Assembly: GCF_000156375.1 (NCBI RefSeq)
Contig: NZ_DS996359.1
Span: forward strand, 801,604-855,913
Source of the DNA: Desulfovibrio piger ATCC 29098
Lineage (GTDB): Bacteria; Desulfobacterota; Desulfovibrionia; Desulfovibrionales; Desulfovibrionaceae
Direction of reading: 5' to 3'
DNA length: 54,310 nt
In this document: positions 35,907 to 44,325 of the stretch, piece after piece
Layout of the letters: each line of letters opens with the position of its first letter
Numbering within the stretch: position 1 is the stretch's first letter
Notes under the pieces: model-generated
What the model saw: only the letters and a program-made list of their open reading frames with translations
Told to the model about the DNA's origin: nothing
The model's database searches: none
Program-made: the position numbers and the translations under genes

Positions 35907-36224
35907 ATGATCAGCGTGAACAAGGAAAATTTCGAGGCTGAAGTCCTGCAAAGCGATATGCCCTGCGTCGTGGATCTCTGGGGGCCGCAGTGCGGTCCCT
36001 GTCTGGCCCTGATGCCCGAGGTCGAGAAGCTGGCCGGAGAATTTGAAGGCCGCATCAAGTTTTGCAAGCTCAATGTGGCCGAAAACCGCCGCCTGGTGAT
36101 CGGGCTGCGCGTCATGGCCGTCCCCACCATCCTGTTCTACAAGGGGGGCGAGAACACGGCCCGCCTGACGGGAGAGGGCGTCTCCATCGAGAGCATCAGG
36201 GAAGAAGCCGAAAAGCTGCTGTGA
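35907..36224 (+). CDS. trxA: Thioredoxin of the grd system
   Basis: 105 residues, thioredoxin fold with the active site in VVDLWGPQCGPCLALMPEVEKL. The pair is CGPC, but the residues before it are GPQ instead of the usual AxW (WCGPC), a variation also found in thioredoxins dedicated to selenoprotein reductases. The cis-Pro loop AVPTILFYKGGE is normal. It most likely reduces the oxidised selenoprotein A and is recharged by TrxB. ATG at 35907 follows GACGAGGTG. Confidence 0.9.
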   Translation: MISVNKENFEAEVLQSDMPCVVDLWGPQCGPCLALMPEVEKLAGEFEGRIKFCKLNVAENRRLVIGLRVMAVPTILFYKGGENTARLTGEGVSIESIREEAEKLL

Positions 36225-36288
36225 ACGCCGCCGTCGTGCTGTGCGACTGTCATGCGATCACTACATACAAACATGTTGAGGTAATATC

Positions 36289-36765
36289 ATGAGCAAGCTC
36301 AAGGGCAAGAAGCTTCTGCTGCTGGGTGAGCGGGACGGTATCCCCGGCCCGGCTATGGCAGATGTGTTCGCCAATTCGGGCGCAGAGGTGCTGTTCTCTG
36401 CCACCGAATGTTTCGTCTGAACCGCCGCCGGTGCCATGGATCTGGAAAATCAGCAGCGCGTCAAGGACGCTGCTGAGAAGTACGGTGTGGAAGACCTGAT
36501 CGTCGTTCTTGGTTCTTCGGATCCCGAAGGGGCCGAAATCTATGCCGAGACCGTCACCATGGGCGACCCCACCTTTGCCGGCCCCCTGGCAGGAGCCTCG
36601 TTGGGGCTCTGCGTCTATCATGTGCTGGAACCCGAGATGAAGGCCGAGGCCGATCCCCAGAAGTGGGAAGAGCAGATAGGCATGATGGAGATGGTGCTCA
36701 ATGGCGATGCGCTGGCGGAAGCCGTGCGCAAGATGCGTGAAGCCAACAGCAAGGTGACCTTGTAA
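36289..36765 (+). CDS. grdA: Glycine reductase selenoprotein A, canonical copy (Sec44)
   Basis: 158 residues when TGA at 36418-36420 is read as selenocysteine (residue 44). The segment [18 protein letters not shown] is the classical GrdA motif with the CxxU pair intact, in contrast to the first copy at 27661. The remaining sequence ([20 protein letters not shown]) and the length fit GrdA. It is the last gene of the operon, downstream of trxA, and has a GAGG site. A gene caller that stops at TGA would report only the 109-residue C-terminal part. Confidence 0.95.
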
Positions 36766-36774
36766 TACGGAAAA

Positions 36775-36845
36775 GGCGGGAGGCTGTCCCGCCGGACCCC
36801 TATGGACGAAGTACGGCCCCGGAACGGATGTTCCGGGGCCGTTTC
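36775..36845 (+). terminator. Double hairpin terminator of the grd operon
   Basis: First stem GGCGGG/CCCGCC (36775-36793), then a perfect 11-bp stem GGCCCCGGAAC/GTTCCGGGGCC with a GGAT loop (36815-36840) followed by GTTTC. Only a short T-run, so partial read-through is possible. Confidence 0.65.
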
Positions 36846-36993
36846 GTATCCGGCAGACGGCTCCGGGCCGGCCCGGTGAGGATGGGGCGAGGAGATGCAC
36901 CGGGAGGCCCGGGAGAAGGAGGCCTGTCTGCCGCTACGGCTGGCGGGAGCAGGGATCCAGGGCGATGGCGGGACCGGGATCAGGGCGGACCGG

Positions 36994-38316
36994 TCAGGCT
37001 TCAGGCCAGGAAATATTCAGATGCCCCGTGCTGTCGAAGACGAGCGGGCTTTCTTCCTTCCAGATGTCCCCCAGCATGTCGGGATGCGTCGCGCGCAGTT
37101 CGTCCAGCAGGGGGCGGGTCAGGAGGATGTGTCCGAGGTCACGCGTGGAGCGGATGACGGCCGCCCGGACAAATTCCGTCCGGGGCTGCCAGCAGATCTT
37201 CAGACCGGCCTGGATGGCCTCCCGTTCGCTGGCGAAAGCCGGGGGCAGCTTGACGCGATCCATGCAGCAGGAGGTAAGGGCGTTGATCCACATGGCTTCC
37301 AGATCCAGACCGTTGATGGTCTCTGTCGTGGTCACGTCCGCGATGCCGATGCCGATGCCGTTACCGCCGGAGGCGGCCGTCACGCGCAGGACCGCGATGG
37401 TATTGATGAAGGGGTGCCCGTAGGGCTCGCCGAAGCCTACCCGGCCCACGACCTTGGAATCCATGCCGGTGCCGCTGATGTCCTTGCCGATCTCTTCCAC
37501 GACCAGCATGTCCAGTTGTTCGAAGGGCAGCACGGCCTTGAGCTTCTTGGCCCTGGCCAGCAGTTCCCGGTCGGCCTTGAGCATGTCCGCGGCTTCGACG
37601 CCTTCCACGAGGCAGATGCGGCTCTCGGCATTTTCCACCACGGCCAGCCCGAAGGCCACAGGCGCATGGGCGATCATGTGTTCGGCCAGGCGGGGGATGT
37701 ATTCCACCAGCCCCTTGCGGCCGTAGATATGGGCATTCTTGGCGCCCAGATCCTTGCCGAGGCCCACGGTGAGCATCTTGCACAGGCCGCTTTCGATGTC
37801 TGACGTGAAATTGGTATGGGCCTTGACCCTGACCACGGTCATGATGGCATCGGCTTCAAAGGCATCACGGGAAATGTGGCAGTTCACGCCGGGGGCCACG
37901 CAGCCCAGGTCCACCGTTTCCATGGAGGAGACGACCGGAGCCCCGACGCTCTCCTCCGTGACGCCCAGGTGATGCAGCAGCATGCGCTGTCCTTCGGCAT
38001 CGGCACCGCCGTGGCTGCCCATGGCGGGCACGATGAACGGCGTGAGCCCCATGCCGCGCAGGGCCGTGATGCAGCCGCGTACCAGCAGGGGGAGCCGGTC
38101 GATGCCCCGGCTGCCCACGGCCACGGTCACGCGGGCGCCGGAAGGCAGGGCCCGCAGGGATGGGGAGCCCATGACCTTTGCCTGTGCCAGGCTTTCGACA
38201 TCGGCACAGGCCGGTGCGGACGGGGGACGCAGCCGGACACCGGTGAAGGCGGGGATCGTGACGGGAGAGACGAGCTTGAAGCTGCGCGGTCTGAAAGTGG
38301 CGATGCTGCTGTCCAT
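36994..38316 (-). CDS. LarA-like (nickel-pincer lactate racemase family) enzyme
   Basis: 440 residues of the LarA/DUF2088 superfamily. Recognisable parts are the Gly/Ser-rich VAVGSRGIDRLPLLVRG, the His in PAMGSHGGADAEGQRM, VVRVKAHTNFTSDIESGLCKMLTVGLGKD, and VVEEIGKDISGTGMD. LarA uses a nickel pincer cofactor to racemise D/L-lactate, and relatives act on other 2-hydroxy acids. No larB, larC or larE cofactor genes are in this window. It is the last gene of the tctCBA-enolase operon, which suggests racemisation or epimerisation of the imported hydroxy acid. The exact substrate is unknown. Confidence 0.78.
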   Translation of the reverse strand: MDSSIATFRPRSFKLVSPVTIPAFTGVRLRPPSAPACADVESLAQAKVMGSPSLRALPSGARVTVAVGSRGIDRLPLLVRGCITALRGMGLTPFIVPAMGSHGGADAEGQRMLLHHLGVTEESVGAPVVSSMETVDLGCVAPGVNCHISRDAFEADAIMTVVRVKAHTNFTSDIESGLCKMLTVGLGKDLGAKNAHIYGRKGLVEYIPRLAEHMIAHAPVAFGLAVVENAESRICLVEGVEAADMLKADRELLARAKKLKAVLPFEQLDMLVVEEIGKDISGTGMDSKVVGRVGFGEPYGHPFINTIAVLRVTAASGGNGIGIGIADVTTTETINGLDLEAMWINALTSCCMDRVKLPPAFASEREAIQAGLKICWQPRTEFVRAAVIRSTRDLGHILLTRPLLDELRATHPDMLGDIWKEESPLVFDSTGHLNISWPEA

Positions 38317-38338
38317 GGAGCGACCTCAGGAAAAAGGA

Positions 38339-38368
38339 GGGGACAGGGGGCCCGGGCCCCCTGTCCCC
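38339..38368. repeat. Perfect 30-bp palindrome between the LarA-like and enolase-superfamily genes
   Basis: Fifteen-base arms GGGGACAGGGGGCCC and its exact complement meet without a loop. Located between two genes of one operon, it likely shapes mRNA decay or lowers expression of the last gene. Confidence 0.55.
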
Positions 38369-38375
38369 GGTGCGG

Positions 38376-39590
38376 TTACATGTATTTCTTGGAACGGGTC
38401 ACAGTGATGATGTTGCACTTCTTGATGGTCTCGGGCGTCAGTTCCTGGCCGATGCCGGGCTTGTCCGGGATGGCGTAGCGGCCGTTGACCGGCTGGTAGT
38501 CATAGAGGCAGGTCTCGCGGCTTTCGGGGTTCAGGGCGCGCTGATGGTGCTCGTGGATGAGGAAGTTGGGGATGACGGCTTCGATCTGCAGGGCGGCCGC
38601 CTTGGAGATGGGGCTGCCGCAGACGTGGATCTGCACGGCGCAGTCATAGGTGTGGCCCATGTCGCAGATCTTTTTGGCTTCGGTGATGCCGCCGCACAGG
38701 CAGATGTCCGGCTGGATGACCTGCAGGGCGCGGGCCTCGAAGAAAGGCCGGTAACCATAGCGGGTGTAGATGCGTTCACCGGAGGCGATGGGGATGTTCA
38801 CCCTGTTCTTCACTTCCACCATGTTCTGGACGTTGAGGGGATGGCAGGGCTCCTCGAAGTAGAAGATGCGCAGGTCCTCCAGCGCCTTGCCCATCTGGAT
38901 GGCCGAGGTGGTGTCGGTGTTGGAGTGGTTCTCGATGATGATGTCCAGATCGTCGCCGCCGGCTTCGCGCATGGCGGCCACACGGTCATAGACGGTCTTG
39001 ATGACTTTGTGCTCCAGCGGACCGGTGATCTTCCAGGGGCCCTTGCCGTCAGGCTGGTTGCTGAAGATGATGGGGTCCACCTTGATGGCATCATAGCCTT
39101 CGGCCATGGCCACGCGGGTGACCTCCGCGTATTCTTCGGGGGTGATGAGTTTCTGCTTGTCCAGTTTGGTGCCCCAGTTGAACTGCAACTGGCTGGCGTA
39201 GACGCGCAGGTTGTCGTTGGTCTTGCCGCCCAGCAGCTGCCACACAGGCTGGTTCAGGGCCTTGCCCTTGATGTCCCACAGGGCGATGTCGATGCCGCTC
39301 ATGCCGGCATAGACCACGGTACCGCCGCCCATGCCCCAGAAAGTCTTGCGGAAGATGGTCTCCCAGATGTGTTCGATATTCATGGGGTCTTCGCCGATGA
39401 TGACCTCGGCGAAGTCCTGCACCATACCCAGACCGGCACGCCAGCCCTTGCCGTAGGCGAGGCCGACTTCGCCGAAACCGCTGATGCCTTCATCGGTGTT
39501 GATGCGTACGATGACGGGGGACCAGTCGCCGCGGGATGCCCCGGCGTTGCCGCTGGGCACCTGCATGACGTCGACGCTGACAATCTTCAT
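38376..39590 (-). CDS. Enolase-superfamily acid-sugar dehydratase/racemase (MR subgroup)
   Basis: 404 residues. The capping domain covers roughly 1-125 and the barrel follows. Catalytic and metal positions visible are Lys170 (IKVD), Glu220/His222 (IIIENH), Glu246-Glu247 (YFEEP), Glu272 (IASGERI), Asp295 (IQPD) and His322 (QIHVCGSPI). These fit the mandelate racemase subgroup, whose members dehydrate or epimerise sugar acids such as galactonate or talarate, abstracting the proton alpha to a carboxylate. The neighbours (TTT transporter, LarA-like enzyme) support a hydroxy-acid substrate. No finer assignment is possible from sequence alone. Confidence 0.82.
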   Translation of the reverse strand: MKIVSVDVMQVPSGNAGASRGDWSPVIVRINTDEGISGFGEVGLAYGKGWRAGLGMVQDFAEVIIGEDPMNIEHIWETIFRKTFWGMGGGTVVYAGMSGIDIALWDIKGKALNQPVWQLLGGKTNDNLRVYASQLQFNWGTKLDKQKLITPEEYAEVTRVAMAEGYDAIKVDPIIFSNQPDGKGPWKITGPLEHKVIKTVYDRVAAMREAGGDDLDIIIENHSNTDTTSAIQMGKALEDLRIFYFEEPCHPLNVQNMVEVKNRVNIPIASGERIYTRYGYRPFFEARALQVIQPDICLCGGITEAKKICDMGHTYDCAVQIHVCGSPISKAAALQIEAVIPNFLIHEHHQRALNPESRETCLYDYQPVNGRYAIPDKPGIGQELTPETIKKCNIITVTRSKKYM

Positions 39591-39668
39591 GATGTTCTCC
39601 TTTATACGTACCGTGACCAGAGGGCGCGTGTACGGTTCAAAATCGGTTCGAAAACTGTCCCTTTCCCG

Positions 39669-41153
39669 TTACTTCGCGGCCTTCTTGCGCATATTGTAGA
39701 GGGAGTAGGCCACAGACAGGATGGAGATGGCGATAAAGAACATGGCGATGGGGCTGTCCAGGAAGGCCGCGGGCGTACCATGGCCCAGCGTGATGCTGAT
39801 GCGCAGCTGGCTTTCCGCCATGCGGCCCAGCATGAGGCCCAGCACCAGCGGCAGGAGCGGGAAGTTGAGCGCCGCCATGACCGTGCCCAGGATGCCCATG
39901 CCGAAGAAGACCCAGACGTCGAACATGCTGCTGTTGAGGGCGTAGCAGCCGATGACGCAGAGCATCACGATGATGGGGAAGAGGATCTCGCGCGGCAGGC
40001 TCAGGGCCTTCACCATAAGGCGGATGCCGTAGATGAGCATCAGCAGCATGAGGATGACGCTGATGAAGAAGGCCAGGTAGATGAGCATGATCAGCTCGGG
40101 ATTGTCGCGCATCAGCAGGGGACCAGGCTGCAGGCCCTGCAGCATGAAGGCGCCGAGCATCATCATGGTGGTGGCGTCGCCGGGGATGCCCAGCGTCAGC
40201 AGCGGGATCATGGCACCGCCGGTGGAAGCGCAGCTGGCCACTTCCGAAGCGATGATGCCGTTGGGGTTGCCGGTACCGAAGGTCTCGGGTTCCTTGGACG
40301 CGGCCTTGGCTTGGGAGTAGGCCACGATATTGGACAGGCCGGGGCCCACGCCGGGCAGGATGCCGATGCCCGTACCGATCAGGGCGGAGCGGATGACGTT
40401 CTTCCAGTGCCGGAATACGTCCAGGGCCACACGCCAGAATTCACGCTGCGTGAATGTGGTGTTCATGATGGTGTAGGGTTCGCGGATGCTGCGGACCTCG
40501 ATCAGGATCTGCGAGACGGCGAACATACCGATGAGCACCGGCATGACGCTGAAGCCGGACTGGAGGTCGGCGATGCCGAAGTCGAAACGCGGCATGCCGT
40601 CGGTCTCACTCAGGCCCACGCAGGAAAGCAGCAGGCCCAGTGCGGCAGAGATGAAGCCCTTGATCAGCGACTTGTGGGAAATGGAGACGATGCAGCTCAG
40701 GGTGAACAGCACGAGCGAGAAATATTCGCAGGGGCCGAAGTCCAGGGCAAAGGTGCTCAACGGAGGTGCCAGGAGCACCAGGCAGAAGAAGGAGAAGATA
40801 CCGCCGAGGAAGGCCGAGAAAATGCCGTAGGACAGGGCCCTGCCGGCCAGGCCTTTCTTGGCCATGGGGTATGCGTCAAAGGTGGTGGCCACACTGGCGG
40901 GCGTGCCGGGGATGTTCAGCAGCGAGGCCGAGACCAGGCCGCCGGCGATGCCGCCGATATAGACGGACACCAGCAGGATCAGGCCGTGGTTCACGTCCAT
41001 GCCGTAGGTGATGGGCACCAGCAGGGCCACAGCCATGGTGGAAGTCAGTCCGGGAAGAGCGCCGACGATCAGGCCGCCGAAAACCCCGCAAACCATCAGC
41101 ATGATGGTAAATAAATCAAAGTTGCCTATGATTGCGCCTAATTGTGAAAGCAT
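39669..41153 (-). CDS. tctA: Tripartite tricarboxylate transporter large membrane subunit
   Basis: 494 residues with about 12 membrane segments. TctA signatures are GLIVGALPGLTSTMAVALLVPITYG near the N-terminus and the second half-motif GIGILPGVGPGLSNIVAYSQAK...GGAMIPLLTLGIPGDATTMMMLGAFMLQGLQPGP. It forms the sodium- or proton-driven carboxylate channel with TctB. The ATG at 41153 is preceded by AAGGAGCTGCT, so I prefer it over the Met nine residues earlier. Confidence 0.93.
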   Translation of the reverse strand: MLSQLGAIIGNFDLFTIMLMVCGVFGGLIVGALPGLTSTMAVALLVPITYGMDVNHGLILLVSVYIGGIAGGLVSASLLNIPGTPASVATTFDAYPMAKKGLAGRALSYGIFSAFLGGIFSFFCLVLLAPPLSTFALDFGPCEYFSLVLFTLSCIVSISHKSLIKGFISAALGLLLSCVGLSETDGMPRFDFGIADLQSGFSVMPVLIGMFAVSQILIEVRSIREPYTIMNTTFTQREFWRVALDVFRHWKNVIRSALIGTGIGILPGVGPGLSNIVAYSQAKAASKEPETFGTGNPNGIIASEVASCASTGGAMIPLLTLGIPGDATTMMMLGAFMLQGLQPGPLLMRDNPELIMLIYLAFFISVILMLLMLIYGIRLMVKALSLPREILFPIIVMLCVIGCYALNSSMFDVWVFFGMGILGTVMAALNFPLLPLVLGLMLGRMAESQLRISITLGHGTPAAFLDSPIAMFFIAISILSVAYSLYNMRKKAAK

Positions 41154-41263
41154 AGCAGCTCCTTGTCCCGGACTCGTCATGCAGCAGCGGAATTCGGGAT
41201 CATGATGTTTGCAGCCAGGGCAATGACAGCAGGGGCGTGCCCCGTGCCGTCCTGTGCGGAAGA

Positions 41264-41731
41264 TTAGGGAAGGAACAGAAGCATGACCTTAGCAAAGATG
41301 TAGTAGATGAATGCCGTCATGCCGATCGTGGAACAGATGTAGATGATATACCACTTCGTACTGCCTCGCTGGCCGAGATAGATCATATTGACGATAAGAT
41401 AGATGAGAGTAGCAGGGATATAGCCGGCATAGGGAAGTGCGATAAGATAGATGAAGAAAAGAGCGATGAATACGGTCTGATCTTTCGTTGTGCAGAATAT
41501 CTTTTCCGGTGCTGCCTTCTTTTCTTCGCTTGCGGGCGAGAAGGAGATGCTCTTGAACAAAAGAGCCACGGACAGGATCGCGATGACGATGACCATCAGG
41601 TGCGGGAAGAACAGAGGACCAAGATCGACGCCGCCCTGGGTATCGATGCGGGTGGATTCCACATAGAATCCCAGCATCCCGAGCAGCAGGACGATCGAGG
41701 CTAAGAAATCCCTTTTGTTGACGATGTGCAT
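41264..41731 (-). CDS. tctB: Tripartite tricarboxylate transporter small membrane subunit
   Basis: 155 residues with four hydrophobic segments: residues 9-25, 42-62, 88-120 (two) and the C-terminal end. The GPLFFPHLMVIVIAIL segment after the first helix is characteristic of TctB. It lies between tctC and tctA in the usual order. Base composition at this gene is somewhat AT-richer than its neighbours. Confidence 0.85.
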   Translation of the reverse strand: MHIVNKRDFLASIVLLLGMLGFYVESTRIDTQGGVDLGPLFFPHLMVIVIAILSVALLFKSISFSPASEEKKAAPEKIFCTTKDQTVFIALFFIYLIALPYAGYIPATLIYLIVNMIYLGQRGSTKWYIIYICSTIGMTAFIYYIFAKVMLLFLP

Positions 41732-41785
41732 AACGGCCTCCTGGCCTTGAACGTTGGATACGGCCCTGCGGGGGCAGGGGGAAAA

Positions 41786-41809
41786 GGCCGGGAGCCTGGG
41801 CTCCCGGCC
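41786..41809. repeat. Intercistronic hairpin between tctC and tctB
   Basis: GGCCGGGAGCC-TG-GGCTCCCGGCC, a perfect 11-bp stem directly after the tctC stop. Such hairpins often keep the binding-protein message more abundant than that of the membrane subunits. Confidence 0.65.
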
Positions 41810-41815
41810 CGGCGG

Positions 41816-42775
41816 TTAGCGGATCATCTTGTTGGCCTTGGCAAGGCGGAGGTAGAGGGCGGATTCCTTTTCCCACACGGCGTTGGTGGCGGCGCTGTCC
41901 TTGTACTGGGCCACGATGCCCTGCTTCTTCAGCAGTTCGACGACTTCAGGATCCTGCAGGGCCTTCTGGACGGCGGCCTGGAACTTGGAAATGATGGCCT
42001 GGGGAGTCCCCTTGGGGAATTCGGCGGAATAGAGGAAGACGCTTTCGGCGTTGATGCCCTGTTCGATCAGGGTAGGATACTGGGGGGCCAGGACGCTGCG
42101 CTGGGGCGAAGCCATGGCCAGGATCTTCACGTCACCGGATTCCACATAGGGGGCGACGGCGGCATAACCGGCCGTGGTGATGTCGCACACGCCGCCCATG
42201 ACGTTGATGATACGGGTCTTGTCGCCGGCGCCGGGGATCTGCATGATCTTCAGGCCGCCCATGGATTCGCTGATGGCCAGGAAGGTGAAGTGGGAGGCGG
42301 AGTTGACGCCCAGGCTCCACTTGATCTTGCCGGGGTTGGCCTTGATGTCATCGATGACTTCCTTCATGGAGTTCCACTTGGCGTCCTTCTTGACGAAGAT
42401 GGCGATGTCGCTGGTACCGATGGAGCAGGCCATCTCAAAGTCTTTCCAGGTATACTTGGCCTTGCCGATGACGGGGGCGATGGCCAGATTGGCGGGGTGT
42501 TCCCACAGGATGGTGTAACCGTCAGGAGCCGCACGGTTGACGCGCAGGGCCCCGTTCAGGCCGGCAGCACCGGAGATATTGGTGATGACCACGGGCTGGC
42601 CGAGGATATTCGCTACCTTGTCCATGACGATACGGGCGGAAAGGTCGCTGCCACCACCGGGAGCCCAGGGGACGATGACCTGAATGCTTTTTTCCGGCCA
42701 GTTGTCACCGGCATGTGCCGGGAGCCCCCACAGCATGAGTGCCGCGACCAGGATGCAGAAAAGATTTTTCTTCAT
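41816..42775 (-). CDS. tctC: Tripartite tricarboxylate transporter substrate-binding protein
   Basis: 319 residues. A signal peptide MKKNLFCILVAALMLWGLPAHAG is followed by the Bug/TctC fold: WPEKSIQVIVPWAPGGGSDLSARI, VVITNISGAAGLNGALRVNRAAPDGYT, and GVNSASHFTFLAISE. The periplasmic receptor hands the acid to TctAB. Bug proteins bind many carboxylates; the ligand is unknown. Start at 42775 is chosen for the signal peptide and the AAGGAGGC upstream. It is the first gene of a five-gene operon (tctC-tctB-tctA, enolase type, LarA type). Confidence 0.93.
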   Translation of the reverse strand: MKKNLFCILVAALMLWGLPAHAGDNWPEKSIQVIVPWAPGGGSDLSARIVMDKVANILGQPVVITNISGAAGLNGALRVNRAAPDGYTILWEHPANLAIAPVIGKAKYTWKDFEMACSIGTSDIAIFVKKDAKWNSMKEVIDDIKANPGKIKWSLGVNSASHFTFLAISESMGGLKIMQIPGAGDKTRIINVMGGVCDITTAGYAAVAPYVESGDVKILAMASPQRSVLAPQYPTLIEQGINAESVFLYSAEFPKGTPQAIISKFQAAVQKALQDPEVVELLKKQGIVAQYKDSAATNAVWEKESALYLRLAKANKMIR

Positions 42776-42809
42776 ATCATTGCCTCCTTGATGGATTTGT
42801 AATTTGAAC

Positions 42810-42825
42810 AGCAAATATCGGGCCA
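42810..42825 (-). promoter_or_regulatory. Sigma-54 promoter of the tctCBA operon
   Basis: On the minus strand TGGCCCG-ATAT-TTGCT, with GG and GC at the correct 10-bp separation. It ends 35 bp before the tctC start. Confidence 0.85.
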
Positions 42826-42890
42826 GATTGGCTGTTTTTGTAACATGGCAAAATAGAATACTATTTTTATAATTCCCTACCTTTTGATGT

Positions 42891-42920
42891 GTTTCATTTT
42901 GGATAGAAAAGTTTCATTTT
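42891..42920 (-). promoter_or_regulatory. Tandem AAAATGAAAC upstream activator sites
   Basis: On the plus strand GTTTCATTTT occurs at 42891-42900 and again at 42911-42920, exactly 20 bp (two helical turns) apart. The nearer copy is about 66 bp upstream of the sigma-54 promoter. The same core appears before the second promoter at 45860. Likely binding sites for the PrpR-type activator. Confidence 0.65.
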
Positions 42921-44172
42921 AGGATTCCCGCTGTTCGGGGCGGCCCCAGGCGGCAAGCGCACACAGCAGCGAGACGATCGACAGGACAAGGTAGAGCGAC
43001 AGGGCCACCGCATAGTCGTGCGGGCCATAGCTGCCCCCGGCATCGCCGCAGCTTGCCAGGATCAGCCCCGTCAGGGGTTGGAGGAGCAGGACGACCAGGG
43101 AAGGCAGGGTGTTGAGCAGACCGCTGGCGGTTCCCAGCAGCGCGCTGCCGAAGATGCCCGGCATGCAGGCAAAACCCGCGGACAGCGAGCCCATCCCGAA
43201 AAAGGCGAGCAGGAAGAACCAGGCGCACAGGACGGGGATGGAGAAGCCGGCGCCCCAGAAGATGAGGACGGCAAAAAGCAGGACATACGCTGCCGCGGCT
43301 ATGGGCATCATGGTGCGCGGCGTGCGGAAAAAACGGTCACACAGCCAGGCATTGGCCAGCGAACCGAGGAGGGTGCCTATGCCCAGCATGTTCAGCACGT
43401 TGCCCGTGGTGACCGTATCCAGATGGTGGATGGCCCGCAGGTACTGGCCTCCCCACAGCCCGCCGAAAGCATTGTGCAGGCTGAACTGGCAGCAGAACCA
43501 GCCGGCGATGAACAGGAACTGCCGGTTGCGCAGTATGTGTCCCAGCAGGGCCAGGGGGGCAGCCCCGGCCCTGCCTGCAGGGGTAGGGCGGCTGGCGTGC
43601 CCGGGCGTATCCCGGACGATCCAGGCCAGTGCGAGGGCAAAGCAAAAAGTGATGAGCGCCACGATCAGATGGCTCGTCCGCCAGCCCAGGCCGTCACACA
43701 GGTACCCCATGCCGCCGGAGCCGATGACGAGCCCCAGGCCGCCCATGCCCAGCAGCAGGCCGTTCAGGCGCGCATAGACCGTGGGCGGGAACCAGGCGTT
43801 GAAAAGCTTCAGGCCGGAAACGAAGATGACGGACGTCCCGAAACCGATGATCGCCCGGCCCAGCAGCAGGCCGGGGGCGGAGGTGGAAAGAGCGAACAGG
43901 GCGGTGCCCGCCGTCGCCGCCAGCAGGAAGCAGGGCAGGATCCTGCGCGGGCCATAGCTGTCGACCAGGAGTCCGCCGACCATCTGCATGATACCGAACG
44001 TCAGGAACAGGATGGAGGACAGGAAGCCGATCATGACCGGCCCCATGCCCGTTTCGGACATGATGGCGGCGGACATGATGGATGGGGTCATCCTGTGGAA
44101 GGGGATCAGCAGGTAGGCGGTGCAGATCAGGGCGAGGATCAGCAGGGCACGGGAGGAATCAGCCTTGTTCAT
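42919..44172 (-). CDS. MFS transporter, probable carboxylate carrier
   Basis: 417 residues with 12 hydrophobic segments. The loop 2-3 region is GLLVDSYGPRRILPCFLL, an MFS motif A variant. The general shape (anion/cation symporter or phthalate-permease-like) suits an organic acid or its breakdown product, but the substrate is not assignable. It follows the UxaA-type genes on the minus strand across a strong double hairpin. Start is the ATG at 44172, with AAGGAA upstream; a TTG precedes it. Confidence 0.8.
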   Translation of the reverse strand: MNKADSSRALLILALICTAYLLIPFHRMTPSIMSAAIMSETGMGPVMIGFLSSILFLTFGIMQMVGGLLVDSYGPRRILPCFLLAATAGTALFALSTSAPGLLLGRAIIGFGTSVIFVSGLKLFNAWFPPTVYARLNGLLLGMGGLGLVIGSGGMGYLCDGLGWRTSHLIVALITFCFALALAWIVRDTPGHASRPTPAGRAGAAPLALLGHILRNRQFLFIAGWFCCQFSLHNAFGGLWGGQYLRAIHHLDTVTTGNVLNMLGIGTLLGSLANAWLCDRFFRTPRTMMPIAAAAYVLLFAVLIFWGAGFSIPVLCAWFFLLAFFGMGSLSAGFACMPGIFGSALLGTASGLLNTLPSLVVLLLQPLTGLILASCGDAGGSYGPHDYAVALSLYLVLSIVSLLCALAAWGRPEQRES

Positions 44173-44216
44173 CAATGGTTCCTTGCCGGAGGGGCGTTCC
44201 GGCGTTCATGTCTGGG

Positions 44217-44314
44217 GCAAGGGGCCGGCAGGGGGCCGGCCCCTTGCCGGCTGGCGGTAGCGGACATCCTTACGGCAAGGGAGAGAGGAGGAGCCGGGGA
44301 TGTCCGCTACCGCC
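44217..44314. repeat. Two large hairpins between the lyase and MFS genes
   Basis: First hairpin: perfect 13-bp arms GCAAGGGGCCGGC (44217-44229) and GCCGGCCCCTTGC (44235-44247). Second: perfect 17-bp arms GGCGGTAGCGGACATCC (44253-44269) and its complement (44298-44314) around 28 nt. No long T-run, so they may act as a transcript barrier or 3' stabiliser after the lyase genes. Confidence 0.7.
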
Positions 44315-44325
44315 GTGGAGCATGG

